Source: Pleurodeles waltl
Lineage: Eukaryota; Chordata; Amphibia; Caudata; Salamandridae
Direction of reading: 5' to 3'
Assembly: GCF_031143425.1 (NCBI RefSeq)
Contig: NC_090446.1
Location: forward strand, 1,026,181,066-1,026,245,065
DNA length: 64,000 nt
In this document: one piece after another, positions 35,853 to 46,060 of the stretch
Layout: every line of letters begins with the position of its first letter
Position numbering within the stretch: position 1 is the stretch's first letter
Made by a program: the position numbers and the translations under genes
Notes under the pieces: generated by a model
Told to the model about the DNA's origin: nothing
The model's input: only the letters and a program-made list of their open reading frames with translations
The model's database searches: none

Positions 35853-36920
35853 GGGGGTCATTACGACCTCGGCGGTCTTTTCGCAAGACCGCCGAGGTAC
35901 CGCCGTGCTGAAGACCGCCAGTGGTGGAGGTCTTCCGCGCCGCGTATTATGAACGCTGGCAGCCCACCGTCCTTTTACGTACGGAAAGCCGCCATACTGG
36001 CGGATGGCGGGAAAGTGGAGGTTACTTAACCTCCACCGCCACGTCAACAGAACACCGCCCACTGAATCACGTCCCATGATTCGGTGTGGCGGTGTTCTGG
36101 TGATGGTGTTCTGGTGGTGGAGCTGCCCCAATGGATCCCGTCCCCTCCCGGAGGTTCAACGGACAAGGTATGTTGATCATCCATTAGGGAAGGGGGTGGG
36201 GGGTGTTGTGTGTTGTGTGCATGCATGGGGGTGTGCGTGTGGGAGTGTAGAGGGGGTGAGTGAGTGAGTGAGTGAGTGTATACATGCGGGGGGTGTTGTG
36301 TGTATGGGAAATGTGTGATGGTTGGACGGTGTCCATGTCTGTGTGTATGTGTTGTCTGGGTGTATGTGTGCATGTAGGGGTGTGTATATGTGCATGTTGG
36401 GGGGGTGTGCGTCTAGGGGTGTGTATATGTGCATGTTGGGGCTGTGTGCGTGTAGGGGTGTGTATATGTGCATGTTGAGGGTGTGTGTGCATAGGGGTGT
36501 CTATGTGTGCATGTTGGGGGTGTGTGCGTGTAGGGGTGTGTATATGTGCATGTTCGGGGTCGGGGTGGGGAGGGGGGTTGTGCCCCCTTGGGGGGTTGCA
36601 GGGGTGGGGGGAAAAATTTGTGGGGGGTAGCGGGGTGGGGGAGACCCCTATCAGTGACAGGGAAGGAATTCCCTGGCACTGATAGTGCCTACCACCATGG
36701 ATCTCATGGCGGTGCCCAATCACCCGAGATCCATGGCGGTATGCAGGGTCCTGATACCGTCGGCGGTCTAGTGACAACCGCCGGGCTGGAGACCGCAATC
36801 TCCAGCCCAGCGGTCTTCACCGCCATGGCGGTCGGAATAGTGAAGTGGCAGATGATTCAATTTGTTTTTTACAGCCGCCCTGTTTGCGGATGGTGTTCAA
36901 CAGTGTTAATTGTACCTACC
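35853..36920. mobile_element. Harbinger-type MITE in intron 1 of gene B copy 3
   Basis: The left end GGGGGTCATTACGACCTCGG is close to the terminus of copy 2. Right after it, 35868-35900 forms a perfect 14-bp-stem hairpin (ACCTCGGCGGTCTT and its inverse). From about 36640 to 36900 it matches the MITE 25747-26276, including the CTATCAGTGACAGGGAAGGA / CACTGATAGTGCC pair and the paired CTGGAGACCGC / GCGGTCTTCAC words. The right terminus is eroded (GTTAATTGTACC instead of a GGGCC end). The GT-rich tandem array at 36340-36560 expands the middle. Confidence 0.65.
36255..36560. repeat. GAGT tetranucleotide run and a GT-rich tandem array of about 37 bp
   Basis: A (GAGT)n run lies at 36257-36277. From about 36340 to 36560, about six units contain GGTGTGTATATGTGCATGTT and GTGTGCGTGTAGGG. 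The units give long but repetitive open frames on both strands that are not genes. Confidence 0.8.
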
Positions 36921-36930
36921 AGGTACTTAC

Positions 36931-37044
36931 CTGCACCTCTGGTGAGCCATAGAGCTGACTATATATGGGAAAGACCTTGCTCCCATGCCTCTCCAGCTCC
37001 TCTGAAGAGAAGGCAGGGGCCTTTTCACCTGCTGGACATTGCAT
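36931..37044 (-). pseudogene. Gene B exon 1 of Harbinger copy 3 (intact exon)
   Basis: The minus strand from ATG at 37044 gives 38 codons ending at CAG before GTAAGT. This is exactly the 38-codon length of exon 1 in the intact copy at 51638-51751. Landmarks: EKAPAFSSEELERHGSKV corresponds to ERAPAFTSEELDKLVDGV, and QLYGSPEVQ to LLYGPPDQQ. Conserved length, start, frame and splice donor imply that selection or recency kept this exon despite loss of neighbouring parts. It is the first half of a Myb-like DNA-binding domain. Confidence 0.75.
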
Positions 37045-38190
37045 GATTGCTCCCAGAGGTGGCACACAGCAGCTGAAGTGGTGGAGGTGTTGCTGGCTGC
37101 AGTGTTAGGAGTCAAGTGACTGATTTAGCACAACGCAGCATACACATACGCCACGTATGCAGTCATCATTGCTGACAGACACAGCCATTGGGCCCTGACC
37201 AGCACAGGCAAACACATTAGCCTACGGCTGTGTCCGCCATGGGCAGTAACGCCTAATGGAGACGACTTCCGCCAGTGGAGGCGGGCGGCTCCTAATGTCC
37301 AATGGCGTTGGTAAGGCACTTGCCATTTTGGCAGGTTGAAATACTGTATGTGGCCCTGTTAAATGTGTCACAACAACAGCATATGTTTAGGATCATCACA
37401 AACATACTCAATCTGTCTTCTTGTGTAGATCCGACTACACAACCACCGGTGTAGTGTGTTTTAGTGCACAGATGACATATGACGGCAGTGTACTGTCCAC
37501 CACTGCTGACAGTATTTTTTGGTGGTCGGAAAAAATGTCACATATCGAGGGGCAATTGAGTAGCAGACAGTTGGGTGTCGCCTGAATCCATGTTGTGGAC
37601 ACATGGTGACAACCATGGGGTCACATTTGACCCTTGTGTATTTGACAGCTGTGATGTGTACTGGTTGTAATGTATTTCCAGTCAGAAATGCTTTGTGACA
37701 TGATTTTGCTGATATGCATCAGGTATGTTGTTGTGGACACAGAGACTAGTGTTCCAAATGATGTATTTTCACACAGTGGCCGTATCTGGTGGTATTATCC
37801 CAACCTATGTTAAGTCTGGTATTGAGTGATTTTCTCTCAGCAATGTTGCAACACATTGACAGCTATATCAGGTTCCCTTGATGTGATGATTTAGCCAATG
37901 GTGAAGTACATGAATGAGACAGTGGCAAAAGGTGAGCTGTGAGCATGCATGACATTGCATTTTTGTGACAATTTTTATATTGTAATTTGCCAGACTCCAC
38001 TCCCACAGGCCTGTCAAGACCTCAGGATGCACACTGTGTGATTGCCATAAGCTCAGTGGTTGGCCGCAGTGCTGACAGCACCGGAGGTCGAATCCACCTA
38101 CATCCAAGCCACTGCACCGCTGGAGGTCTGCCTTTTTTGCATTGCTTTCCTCCCTGGTTGCATTGTAATATGGTGACCTAATCAAGCCCA
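37045..38190. other. Right part of Harbinger copy 3, no gene recognised
   Basis: Short GGCGG-rich blocks around 37230-37300 resemble the intergenic part upstream of gene B in copy 2 (about 51840-52050). The transposase that would follow is not seen. The last 150 bp hold CCGGAGGTCG and CTGGAGGTCT words before the putative terminus. Confidence 0.4.
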
Positions 38191-39430
38191 TAGGTAGATA
38201 TACTAATTTATTGCTAGAGGTAGTTTATAGATAGAGGTAAAGCTTCTAGTGTAATGGCAGGACTGCAGATAGAGTTTTCAGTAGATTTTGTAGGGCTCAG
38301 GTCACAAACATGCTTAGCTGTCAATGCTGTAGAAGGTGCAGTGACACCGGGTGAATGTTATGAGAGCCCTCTCTACCCCAATTTTGGATCTTTTTTTAAG
38401 TACCCAACAGTGAAATAAAAGACCCAGGTTCCAAGTTTACTTTAGGGCCTATGGACCTCTTGCTTTGCCAATGGAACAGGGCCCATCTCTGGTTCTATGG
38501 TGACATTTGGTGGTGGCTAGGGCTTCCTGCCTTATCCAGAATGCATCACAAAAGCAAGTTAAGTCTACTTTGTGATATATAAATAGATGTACTAGTTGCA
38601 GCACAGGGCCCTAAAAAGAGAGGGCCTGGGGCAAATATCCCCAGATGCTCCCATTTGTGATGGTTCTGGCTACAGGTGTTTAGATACAAGTAAGGAGGGC
38701 TACTTTTGTTAATGCAGAGGTAAGGGTACTATAGGATAGGCAATTGTAGAGGTACTGAAGTATGAGCAATGGTGGAGAACATGTCTGAATAAATTTGACA
38801 GTTAAGAGAAGGGTGACAACATTGGTACTGGATGAGAGAGAAAGAAGGGAGGCAAGGAGGGTCCCCCAAAAATGAGATAAAAAGATGGAGTGAGGACCAG
38901 GGGTCACAGGTGGTTTTAGGGTTCTGAGTTATCCTGGAAAAAAAACTAGAGTATCGTTTTGCATGAATTGTGTTCAACAGGATAGATTCAGTATCCTGGC
39001 ATTTTCCTTCCTTTGGAAACATTCAAGGAAACAGGCTTGTTGAGAAAGTTCTTTCACACCAAGTTTCATGTAGTACATTCTCCTGAATCGCATACCATGA
39101 TTAGGAAACAAGGCAGCAGAAAGAAATCTGTAAGCATAGCAGCAAAATGAAAATTGATAGGTGGGGCTGCTGATCAAGGTCTTGGAGAGGTCATCTTGGC
39201 ATACCAAGAAGGGGCCAAGTATATACCACACTTAAAGAGCTGACACCATGGCACAAGGAGGGCTTCCACAGAGTAGGTGACCTAGATAGCGATGGCTCTC
39301 TTCTATCTATAGATGACTTGTTGGCTAGTACTGAATGTCCAATAGGCCAGTTTTTGTTGCATGCCTCCATCACTGATGTTTTGACTGAATGATGTTTTGA
39401 CTGCAGTAGGGACTTGAGTAACAATTACGG
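38191..39430. other. No gene seen; degenerate repeats
   Basis: AGAGGTAAAG-type degenerate repeats occupy 38191-38340 and 38680-38780. The remainder is ordinary intergenic sequence without recognised coding. Confidence 0.45.
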
Positions 39431-39433
39431 TTT

Positions 39434-39591
39434 GATTTAGAGTTTGGCGGAGGGGGTTACTCAGTCACAAATGTGTCAGATATCCCGTCCACTGTATTCC
39501 AATTGTATTATAGCCTATGGAACTTGTAGTACGTCTGTCAGTGTATCCGTCATATTTGTGATGGAATAACCCCTCCGCCAAACTCTAAATC
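39434..39591. mobile_element. 158-bp palindromic MITE
   Basis: The ends are exact inverted repeats over about 22 bp: GATTTAGAGTTTGGCGGAGG at 39434 and the inverse CCTCCGCCAAACTCTAAATC ending at 39591. Complementarity continues inward with changes (GGTTACTCAGTCACAAATGT against ATATTTGTGATGGAATAACC), so the whole element could fold into one hairpin. It encodes nothing. Confidence 0.8.
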
Positions 39592-39595
39592 AGGA

Positions 39596-40305
39596 CTTGA
39601 ATCCTACAATACTTGCACATAATAGGCACAGGCAGACACCAGATGCAGTGGATTCCCAGCACCTTGCCCTTACACATAACATTACCCATTTCTATATTGC
39701 GTGGTTACTGGGACACAAACTTTGGACTTACCTGTACAGACAGCGACTGGCAGGTCATGCTATCATATCCTTCTTTGGTCTCTCATAATGCACACTTCAC
39801 ATTGATCCAACTTTATATCATGCATCACTCTTACTTGACCACTGTAAGATCAACTGATATTTTCACTGCACCGATGCTGCCTGTTTCCGCTGTATGCCTT
39901 TAGGTGTAAATATATATCTTATGCTCTGGTCATGCCCTTCCCTGGCCAAATATTGACATGCTGTCACGACACACCTAACCCACTGCACTGGATCTGTGCT
40001 CACCTACACCTGGGAGGCCTGTCTTTTAGGGCTCTAGCTACGCAGCAAAAAGCCCAGGGCAGTAGTGCGATTTGTCGACCTGGCCCTCCTCCTGGCAAAG
40101 CGTTTGGTCACACGGAAATGGAAGGCGGTGACTCTTCCTGTAGCTTCCGCATGGGTCCTTTCCATGCTGTTATGGGCACAGGCGGAAAGCACATTACTAC
40201 ACAGGGAGGAGGTAAAGGTACTATGCAAATACCCCATGTCAGGGGGATGTGCTTTTGGAGAAATTCCAGGAGAGGACTACGATCCAACGCCCATCTCTTA
40301 ATTAT
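39596..40305 (+). mobile_element. L1/Tx1-type LINE, C-terminal end of ORF2, decayed
   Basis: Frames on the plus strand give the C-terminal part of an L1/Tx1-like ORF2. They read a DWQVMLSYPSLVSHNAHFTLI block, then MLWSCPSLAKY (the cysteine-bearing C-terminal motif), then LLLAKRLVTRKWKAVTLP near 40085-40135. The final open part ends with a stop at about 40301. Several stops and frame changes are present. The same protein region appears at the 3' end of the minus-strand LINE at 59340, so two copies of one family lie in the window. A pyrimidine-rich 3' tail extends to about 40550. Confidence 0.65.
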
Positions 40306-40882
40306 CAATGCAGAACGTGCTCCTTTCCCCCCCTCCTTCACTCTTATTCCACCCTGCACCCCCAAAGCTGCTTCCTCCCAGGTTTCATAGCACTTGCGTT
40401 GTGTTATTCTCAAAGCTGAACGGAGTAAATTCATTGGTCATCTTTCCAGGTTCCTTTGTTTTTTATTGTTCTTTTCCTTTATGGTGGTCTCCTTTTTTAT
40501 TTATCTTATTTTTTCTCCCCCCTTTCTTTTATCTCACACATTTATTTTATTGTTCAGAATTGTTTACCCGTTGACACTCATTAATATTATATTTACTTAT
40601 ATGTTTACAATGAACCACTACAAGAGTGCAATGTTCCATTGCCTCCTCGATTATTGAGCTCGCTGCCTCTCTTTCTGTTGCCTGCACATAGGTGGTTTTG
40701 CATGTTTGGAATACAGTATTACATGTTGATTAGCTGGTTTGCAATACAGCTCATAAGGGAACACGGTTTATACACAAACTGTTTCACATTGTACTTACTA
40801 TTCTGCACGGACTGTATCCATTTATTTTGGATGTGGCCTTCCCAACATTTCTTCCTAGAGTTTCACTTTGCATCATGCGTTC

Positions 40883-41006
40883 ATTTCTTACGATAATGGC
40901 ATTACTCCTAGTCCTACTCCCGCGCCTTCCTTTAAACCAATGAGGCTTCCTGCCTCCCTCTAGACCCTCCCTTCCCCTTTTAAACCCCCCCCTTCCCCCA
41001 CCACCT
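40883..41006. repeat. DIRS inverted terminal repeat (3' side, minus sense)
   Basis: It contains CCTTCCTTTAAACCAATGAG and CTCTAGACCCTCCCTTCCCC, and pairs as an inverted repeat with 45781-45880. The outermost 50 bases differ from the other terminal repeat, as usual for DIRS. Confidence 0.85.
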
Positions 41007-41051
41007 CCTTTACAAAAACCAAGCCCAAGGAGCAACTCAGACTGTCCGTAC

Positions 41052-41171
41052 TGGGGGGGCGGGAGGGAACGTAAAGGAAGGCAAGGGAGTAGGACTAGGA
41101 GTAATACCATTATCGTAAGAAATGGACGTATTACCTCCCGTCCCTCCCTCGCCTTCCTTTAAACCAATGAG
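41052..41171. repeat. DIRS internal complementary region
   Basis: Bases 41067-41128 are the complement of the outer left end (40883-40940, CATTTCTTACGATAATGG). Bases 41130-41171 are the complement of the outer right end (45840-45880). The junction of the two fits a template for joining the two termini. Confidence 0.85.
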
Positions 41172-41255
41172 ACATAGCAAGAAACACACAGGAGACGGGC
41201 ATTGAGTTGCAAACAATTTATTAGAATGCACACAGACAACCAAGATCCAACCCCA

Positions 41256-42579
41256 TTACCTCATAGAGGATAAGACCCGATGACCCAACACCGACTCCAA
41301 ACCACCCAAGTCTGCCAGCCTATAATGCCGAACAAACGTGGAGGGAGAGGCCCAAGTGGCGGCCCTGCAAATCTCCACCACTGAAGTCCCCTGAAGATCA
41401 GCCACCGTAGCCGCCATACCCCTGGTAGAATGCCCCTGAATCCCCGGGGGGGGAACCACCCCTTTCAAGGAATATGCCAACAGAATCAAAGACCTCACCC
41501 ACCGACTCAACGACGCCGTGGAAGGCTTTTCCCCTTTACGGGCCGGACCGAAATTTACAAACAGCGAATCACCCTTACGGAAAGGAGCCACCACACTCAG
41601 ATAATGCAACAATGCCCTGCGCACATCTAAAGAATGTAAATGAACCTCCTCATCCGAGGATGGGTTCGGACAAAATGATGGAAGGATTACCTCCTGCCGA
41701 GCATGGAAAGAAGAATTAACTTTCAGGACAAAAGAAGGAACCGGAACAAGAACCACCCGATCCTGAAAAACTCTAGAAAAAGGAAAAGAACAGGCCAAGG
41801 CCCCACAATTCCCCTAAACGGCGGGCCGAAGTAATGGCCACCAAAAAGAAAGTTTTCAAAGACAGATGGCGCAAATCACAGTCCCCCAGTGGTTCAAAAG
41901 GCGCAGCAGTCAACGCATCCAAAACTAAAGAAAGATCCCAGGAAGGAAAAGAACGTACAGGGCGAGGAAATAAATTAAGAACCCCCTGAAAAAATCTAGG
42001 CATCAAATGACCCTCATCTTGTATATTACGCCAAGGACCCCTAAACGCCTGAATAGCCGCCCACTGCACTCGCTGAGAAGCCACCGACAAACCCAAATGT
42101 GCACCATCCTGTAAAAACTGCATCACCTCAAATATAGACGAGCAGGTAGGATCCAAATTATGCCTGAAGCACCAAGAAGAAAACACCTTCCACTGTCTAC
42201 CATATGAAAGTAAAGTGGAACGTCGTCTGGAAGCCAGCAAAGTAGAACTCAAAGCCACCGGTACCCCCAGACCTGTCAAACCCCGGCGTTCAACTTCCAG
42301 GCAGTCAAGTGTAACCTCCTTAATGACCCCATTGAGAGGCAAGGAAACGCCAGGGGAGACGGACAAAGAGGAAGAGGCCACATCCGGCTGGATGCCATCA
42401 GCTGCAGCAACGGAAACCAATTTGCCCTCGGCCAATGGGGCACAATCAAGATAACCCTGGCCCCTAGATGCCTCACCCTCAACAGAAAAGACCGGATCAG
42501 CTGAAATGGTGGGAAGGCGTACAACAGGCCCCATGGCCAAGGACACGACATCCCGTCCACCTCCCAAGCCTGAGGACAC
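41256..42579 (-). pseudogene. DIRS tyrosine recombinase, one frameshift
   Basis: The first part (42579 to 41773) has the SAM-like N-terminal fold (LLSYGRQWKVFSSWCFRHNL) and leads to SARRLGELWGL with the first catalytic arginine. About ten codons later the frame ends, and the rest continues one frame over from 41798 to 41256 after a single-base change near 41795-41815. The second part contains HSTRGMAA (His and second Arg) and STFVRHYRL (catalytic Tyr), so the R-H-R-Y set of tyrosine recombinases is visible. This enzyme would integrate the circular DNA copy. It overlaps the upstream ORF by about 300 bases in a different frame, typical of DIRS. Confidence 0.85.
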
Positions 42580-44109
42580 CGAAACCGGGAGCAGAAGCGA
42601 CTGAGTTTTGCATTTTCCGGGGACGCAAACACATCCAACACCGGAAGACCCCAGAGACGAACAAGATGAAGAAAAAGCGACCTCTGAAGGGAAAAAAGTT
42701 GAGAAGAAGGAATCATCCTGCTTAGCAGATCCGCCCGGTCATTGATCACCCCCCGAATGTAGGTAGCTCGGAGAGAAGGAACCCATTCCTGAGCCCACAC
42801 AAAAATCTCCCTGGCCAGACTGAACAAGGCCCTCGACCTGGTCCCCCCCTGTCGGTTGACATAAGCCTTGGCTACTAAGTTGTCTGTCCAAACCAGAACC
42901 GCAACCCCCTTCAGGGACACCTGGAAATGAATCAGAGCCAACAACACTGCCTTTAACTCGCGCCAATTCGACGACCGATTGGCCTCCAACGGGGACCAAA
43001 ACCTCTGAATCTATGCTGACCCCATCCAAGCACCCCATCCTGAGAGGCTGGCATCCGTTGTTACCACCACCAGGCTCAGAGGAGACAAAGACACCCCTAC
43101 CCGCAGATGATCGGACCCCAACCACCACCTCAACTCCCTGCGAATTAATCCTGACCCCGGAATCCTGGTCATCAGAGCACCAGACCCTGGAGTCCACCTT
43201 TTCAGGAACCAGTTCATCAAGCAAAGAAGATGAAATCATGCCCAAGGGATCAGAAATATCACCGACACCAAATGACCTTGCAGACGTAACCACAGAAGCG
43301 CACGGGAGGCAGGCTGCAACACGACCTCCCTTACTAGGGACTGAAGTGCACCTAACCTCTTTTCCGACACCGTCACCAACCCGAGAAGAGTCTGAAACCG
43401 AGCCCCTAGAAAAACCAGATCTTGGGACGGGACCAAATGTGACTTCTCCCAATTGATCAAAAACCCGTGGTTTTGCAGGACCACCAGCACCTGCCTCTGT
43501 AACAGGACCTGCGAAGGAGCATGAATCAAGATGTCGTCTAGATACGGATGAATAAACACCCCTTCCGAATGTAGCAAAGCCACCAGGGGGGCCAGCACCT
43601 TCGTAAAAATCCAGGGAGAAGACTTGAGGCCGAAAGGTAGAACACAAAACTGATAGTGATCCTGACCCACCGCAAACCTCAGGAACTGCTGAGAAGTCCT
43701 TGCCACAGGCACATGCAGGTATGCATCCTGCAGATCCAGAGACACCAGAAAGTCCTCCTGACTGACCATTGGAAAAATAGTCTGAATTGACAGCATGCAG
43801 AAATGTACCGTCCTGATCCAAGCATTCACCCCTTTTAGATTGAGCACAGGCCGAAAACCCCCTGACACCTTCTGAACTAGAAACAAGACAGAATAAATGC
43901 CCTGACCCCTTTCTTCTAGAGGAACGCGATAAATGGCCCCTTTTAAAAGCAAGTCCTGGACTCCGTCCAATAATGCCTCTCTCCGTGCCCCTCCCGCAGG
44001 CAGAGGAGTGGGACGCACCCCCGAATCCGGAGGCACCACAACAAAATCGATGACGTAACCATCGGCCACAATGTCCAGCACCCAATAATCGCTGACACTC
44101 GCCTGCCAA
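42276..44109 (-). pseudogene. DIRS reverse transcriptase, RNase H and methyltransferase-like polyprotein, two stops
   Basis: A single minus frame carries the following, in order. Reverse transcriptase comes first: IYRVPLEERGQGIYSVLFLV, then FRPVLNLKGVN, then DLQDAYLHVPV, then the catalytic YLDDILIHA. RNase H follows (TTDASLSGWGA, WRELKAVLLALIHF, VWTDNLVAKAYVNRQGG). A DIRS-type methyltransferase-like segment is last (LYAFPPFQLI, VILIVPHWPRANWF). TGA at 43236-43238 and TAG at 43011-43013 interrupt the frame between reverse transcriptase and RNase H. The TGA lies where an arginine CGA would be expected, fitting a CpG to TpG change (inference). Otherwise the frame is clean for about 600 codons, so decay is recent. 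Confidence 0.85.
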
Positions 44110-44146
44110 GCTGAAAGAAAGTGTCTCAGTCTTCCCCCGACCTGCC

Positions 44147-45364
44147 CTATGCCAGGCCCACAGTGATTGTCAGGACCCCTTCTTGAACCCCCCCCCGGTT
44201 TGAAGTAGCAGCCCTCTTAGGGGAAAAACGTGGCTGAAAACGACGTTTCCTGACAGAAAAAGATTTTGCATCCATCTTGGGGGAAGAACGAGAATGCTTC
44301 TTCCACCCTTTGCCAGACGCAGATCCCCCTTTATAAGGCAAGGCATGCTTCCTTTCCTTAAATGCTTTGGACAGCATTGAAGGCATTTGATCTCCAAACA
44401 AGCTACGACCTTCAAAGGGCAGTCTCAGGAGGGCAGACTTCTCCCCAGGATTGGCCTTCCAAGACCGCAACCAGAGAGACCTCCGGGCCCCAATCAAAGC
44501 CCCAGATGCCAGAGCCGAAGTACGAACCACATCTGATGATACATCTGCCAGCAACCTGGCCTGCTGCTCCATACCAGCCAGGAGTTCAGAGCACTCCGCC
44601 CCTTCCTGCACAGCCACTGCCAGCTTATCAAAGTCTTGTACCAACGACTGGGCCGCATAAGCAGAATATATACCCGCTCTCAGGGCCATATTCTCAGCCG
44701 CAAAAGCCCTCTTGTGCCCCGAATCCACCTTACAGTCTGTGGCATCAGAAGGCACACAATCCTCCGGATTGACCGCCGTCTTGCCAATCAGGGTAGCCAA
44801 AATCGAATCCAGGCGAACAGAGGAAGGCAGAACATCCTCCCCTTCTAGCAAATAGAGTTTCTGAAGGAAACGTGGAACCTGAGCTTTATCCACATCCTTC
44901 TATTCCCGAAACACCATATACTTCACAGGACCCTGAAAAGGCATGGCAAACTTAGAAGGCGTCTGATACTGCGGGACTAAGTGGGAGTCATTGCTCGTAG
45001 GCTGAAAGACTGGAAAGCCTAAATTGTCCCGCACATGTGCCATCACCTCCCACATCTCTTCCCTGGAGACATATTTACCCCCAGAAGAAGTAGATGGAGC
45101 CTCCCCTTCCTCATCATCCGAAGAAGACCTTTCCGCAGCAGCAGAAAGATGTGATGTTTTAGACCTAGTAGGTCTGGCCATCCCTGCCTGGAGAGCCCTA
45201 GAAACAGCCACATCTATCATGTCCTGCACCTCCTCCCTGGACATGAGTGGTGCAGCACCTCCCAGCACCTGGTGACCCCCAGGAGTCGGCATGGGACCAG
45301 CACCCTCCTCCCCCGAGGAGGAGGAAGAAACAATCCTGCGACGTTTAGCCTGAACCTTCGGCAT
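44147..45364 (-). pseudogene. DIRS gag-like protein, one stop
   Basis: The first ATG (45364) gives MPKVQAKRRRIVSSSSSGEE, a basic then serine/acidic start. It continues through a helical segment (SREEVQDMIDVAVSRALQAG) and a second acidic/serine patch. The frame meets TAG at 44900-44902 and continues in the same frame as AQVPRFLQKLYLLEGED to 44147. The C-terminal part is basic (RKRRFQPRFSPKRAATSNRG), fitting nucleic-acid binding. No zinc knuckle is visible, as usual in DIRS gag. Without the one stop it would be about 405 residues. Confidence 0.75.
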
Positions 45365-45780
45365 GGTAAACCAAATTACAACTACCAACACACTGCCGTT
45401 TACCAAATATATGATACAGGACCTCCCCACAAAGAAAATCCTGTAACCAATCAAAAAGGAACCCAAATAGTTAAAAATGCGGGCAGAACGCCCGTCCTAC
45501 CAGTTCCCCGAAGTCAGAAAACATCAGCCGGCACCTCCGCGCGGCTCCGCGGGCTAAGGAACCGGAAATCGACGCCCCAGCCGCAAAGAGCCAACTGACC
45601 TCGTCAGCCGACTCCCAGGACGCGTCCTCCAAGCAGCCCCGCCTGCCAGTTGAAGACGCGACCGGCCAGAGCACACCTCGAGGGGCCCGCGCCCCGAGGA
45701 GTGCCGCAACGATGTCCCCCAGGCCCCGCCATGGAGGAAAGGAGAACAGGTAAGCCTAGCGTGGGCTAGACAAAAAAAAC

Positions 45781-45880
45781 AGGAGGTGGTGGGGGGGGTT
45801 AAAGGGGGAAGGGAGGGTCTAGAGGGAGGCAGGAAGCCTCATTGGTTTAAAGGAAGGCGAGGGAGGGACGGGAGGTAATG
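45781..45880. repeat. DIRS inverted terminal repeat (5' side, minus sense)
   Basis: Inverse of 40883-41006 over the block with CTCATTGGTTTAAAGGAAGG. Its outer 40 bases (GAGGGAGGGACGGGAGGTAA) are complementary to the internal region at 41130-41171. Confidence 0.85.
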
Positions 45881-46010
45881 GTCCAACTGTATTGCACAAA
45901 AACAAAAGAATGAAATTAAACAGAGACCTTATTCCTCTGAAGACAACAGTAATATGGTCTTTATGTCATATGTCATTCATTTTAAATCCTAGACTGAGGA
46001 AGTTCACTAT

Positions 46011-46060
46011 GGGGGTGATTCTAACCCTGGCGGTCGGTGTTAAAGCGGCGGCCAACCCGC
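46011..46060. repeat. Left terminal inverted repeat of Harbinger copy 2
   Basis: It begins GGGGGTGATTCTAACCCTGG and continues with CGGTCGGTGTTAAAGCGGCG. It pairs with the right terminus over about 24 bases with three or four mismatches. GGCGGT words recur further in and are candidate binding sites for the Myb-like proteins (inference). Confidence 0.85.

Larger units (their letters stand above)
30005..38190 (-). mobile_element. PIF/Harbinger element, copy 3: diverged, with nested MITE
   Basis: The left end AGGGCCTGATTACAATTTTG lies at 30005, with a GGTGGTCCG/CGGACCACC subterminal hairpin. The right end is tentatively CCTAATCAAGCCCA at about 38190. On the minus strand gene B is present as exon 1 (36931-37044) and exon 3 (31137-32908), in the same order and spacing logic as in copy 2. 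A MITE at 35853-36920 sits in the first intron. Neither gene A nor a transposase is recognisable between 37045 and 38190, so the copy is internally deleted or very diverged. The right boundary is inference. Confidence 0.5.
40883..45880 (-). mobile_element. DIRS-type tyrosine-recombinase retrotransposon, structurally near complete
   Basis: On the minus strand the order is gag (45364-44147), reverse transcriptase/RNase H/methyltransferase-like ORF (about 44110-42276), and tyrosine recombinase overlapping it in another frame (42579-41256). The ends are inverted terminal repeats (40883-41006 and 45781-45880). Next to the 3' repeat lies an internal complementary region (41052-41171) made of the complements of both outer ends, the hallmark of DIRS replication through a circle. 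No target duplication is expected. The copy carries one stop in gag, two in the RT ORF and one frameshift in the recombinase, so it is probably inactive but young. Confidence 0.9.

Noticed and set aside
36044..36798. 204-codon histidine/threonine/proline-rich minus-strand frame
   Set aside because: It is encoded by the GT-rich tandem array within a MITE. Low complexity only.
42739..44109. 456-codon minus-strand open frame rich in glycine and serine
   Set aside because: It overlaps the DIRS polymerase in another frame. The alternative frame carries all reverse transcriptase and RNase H motifs, so this one is a shadow.
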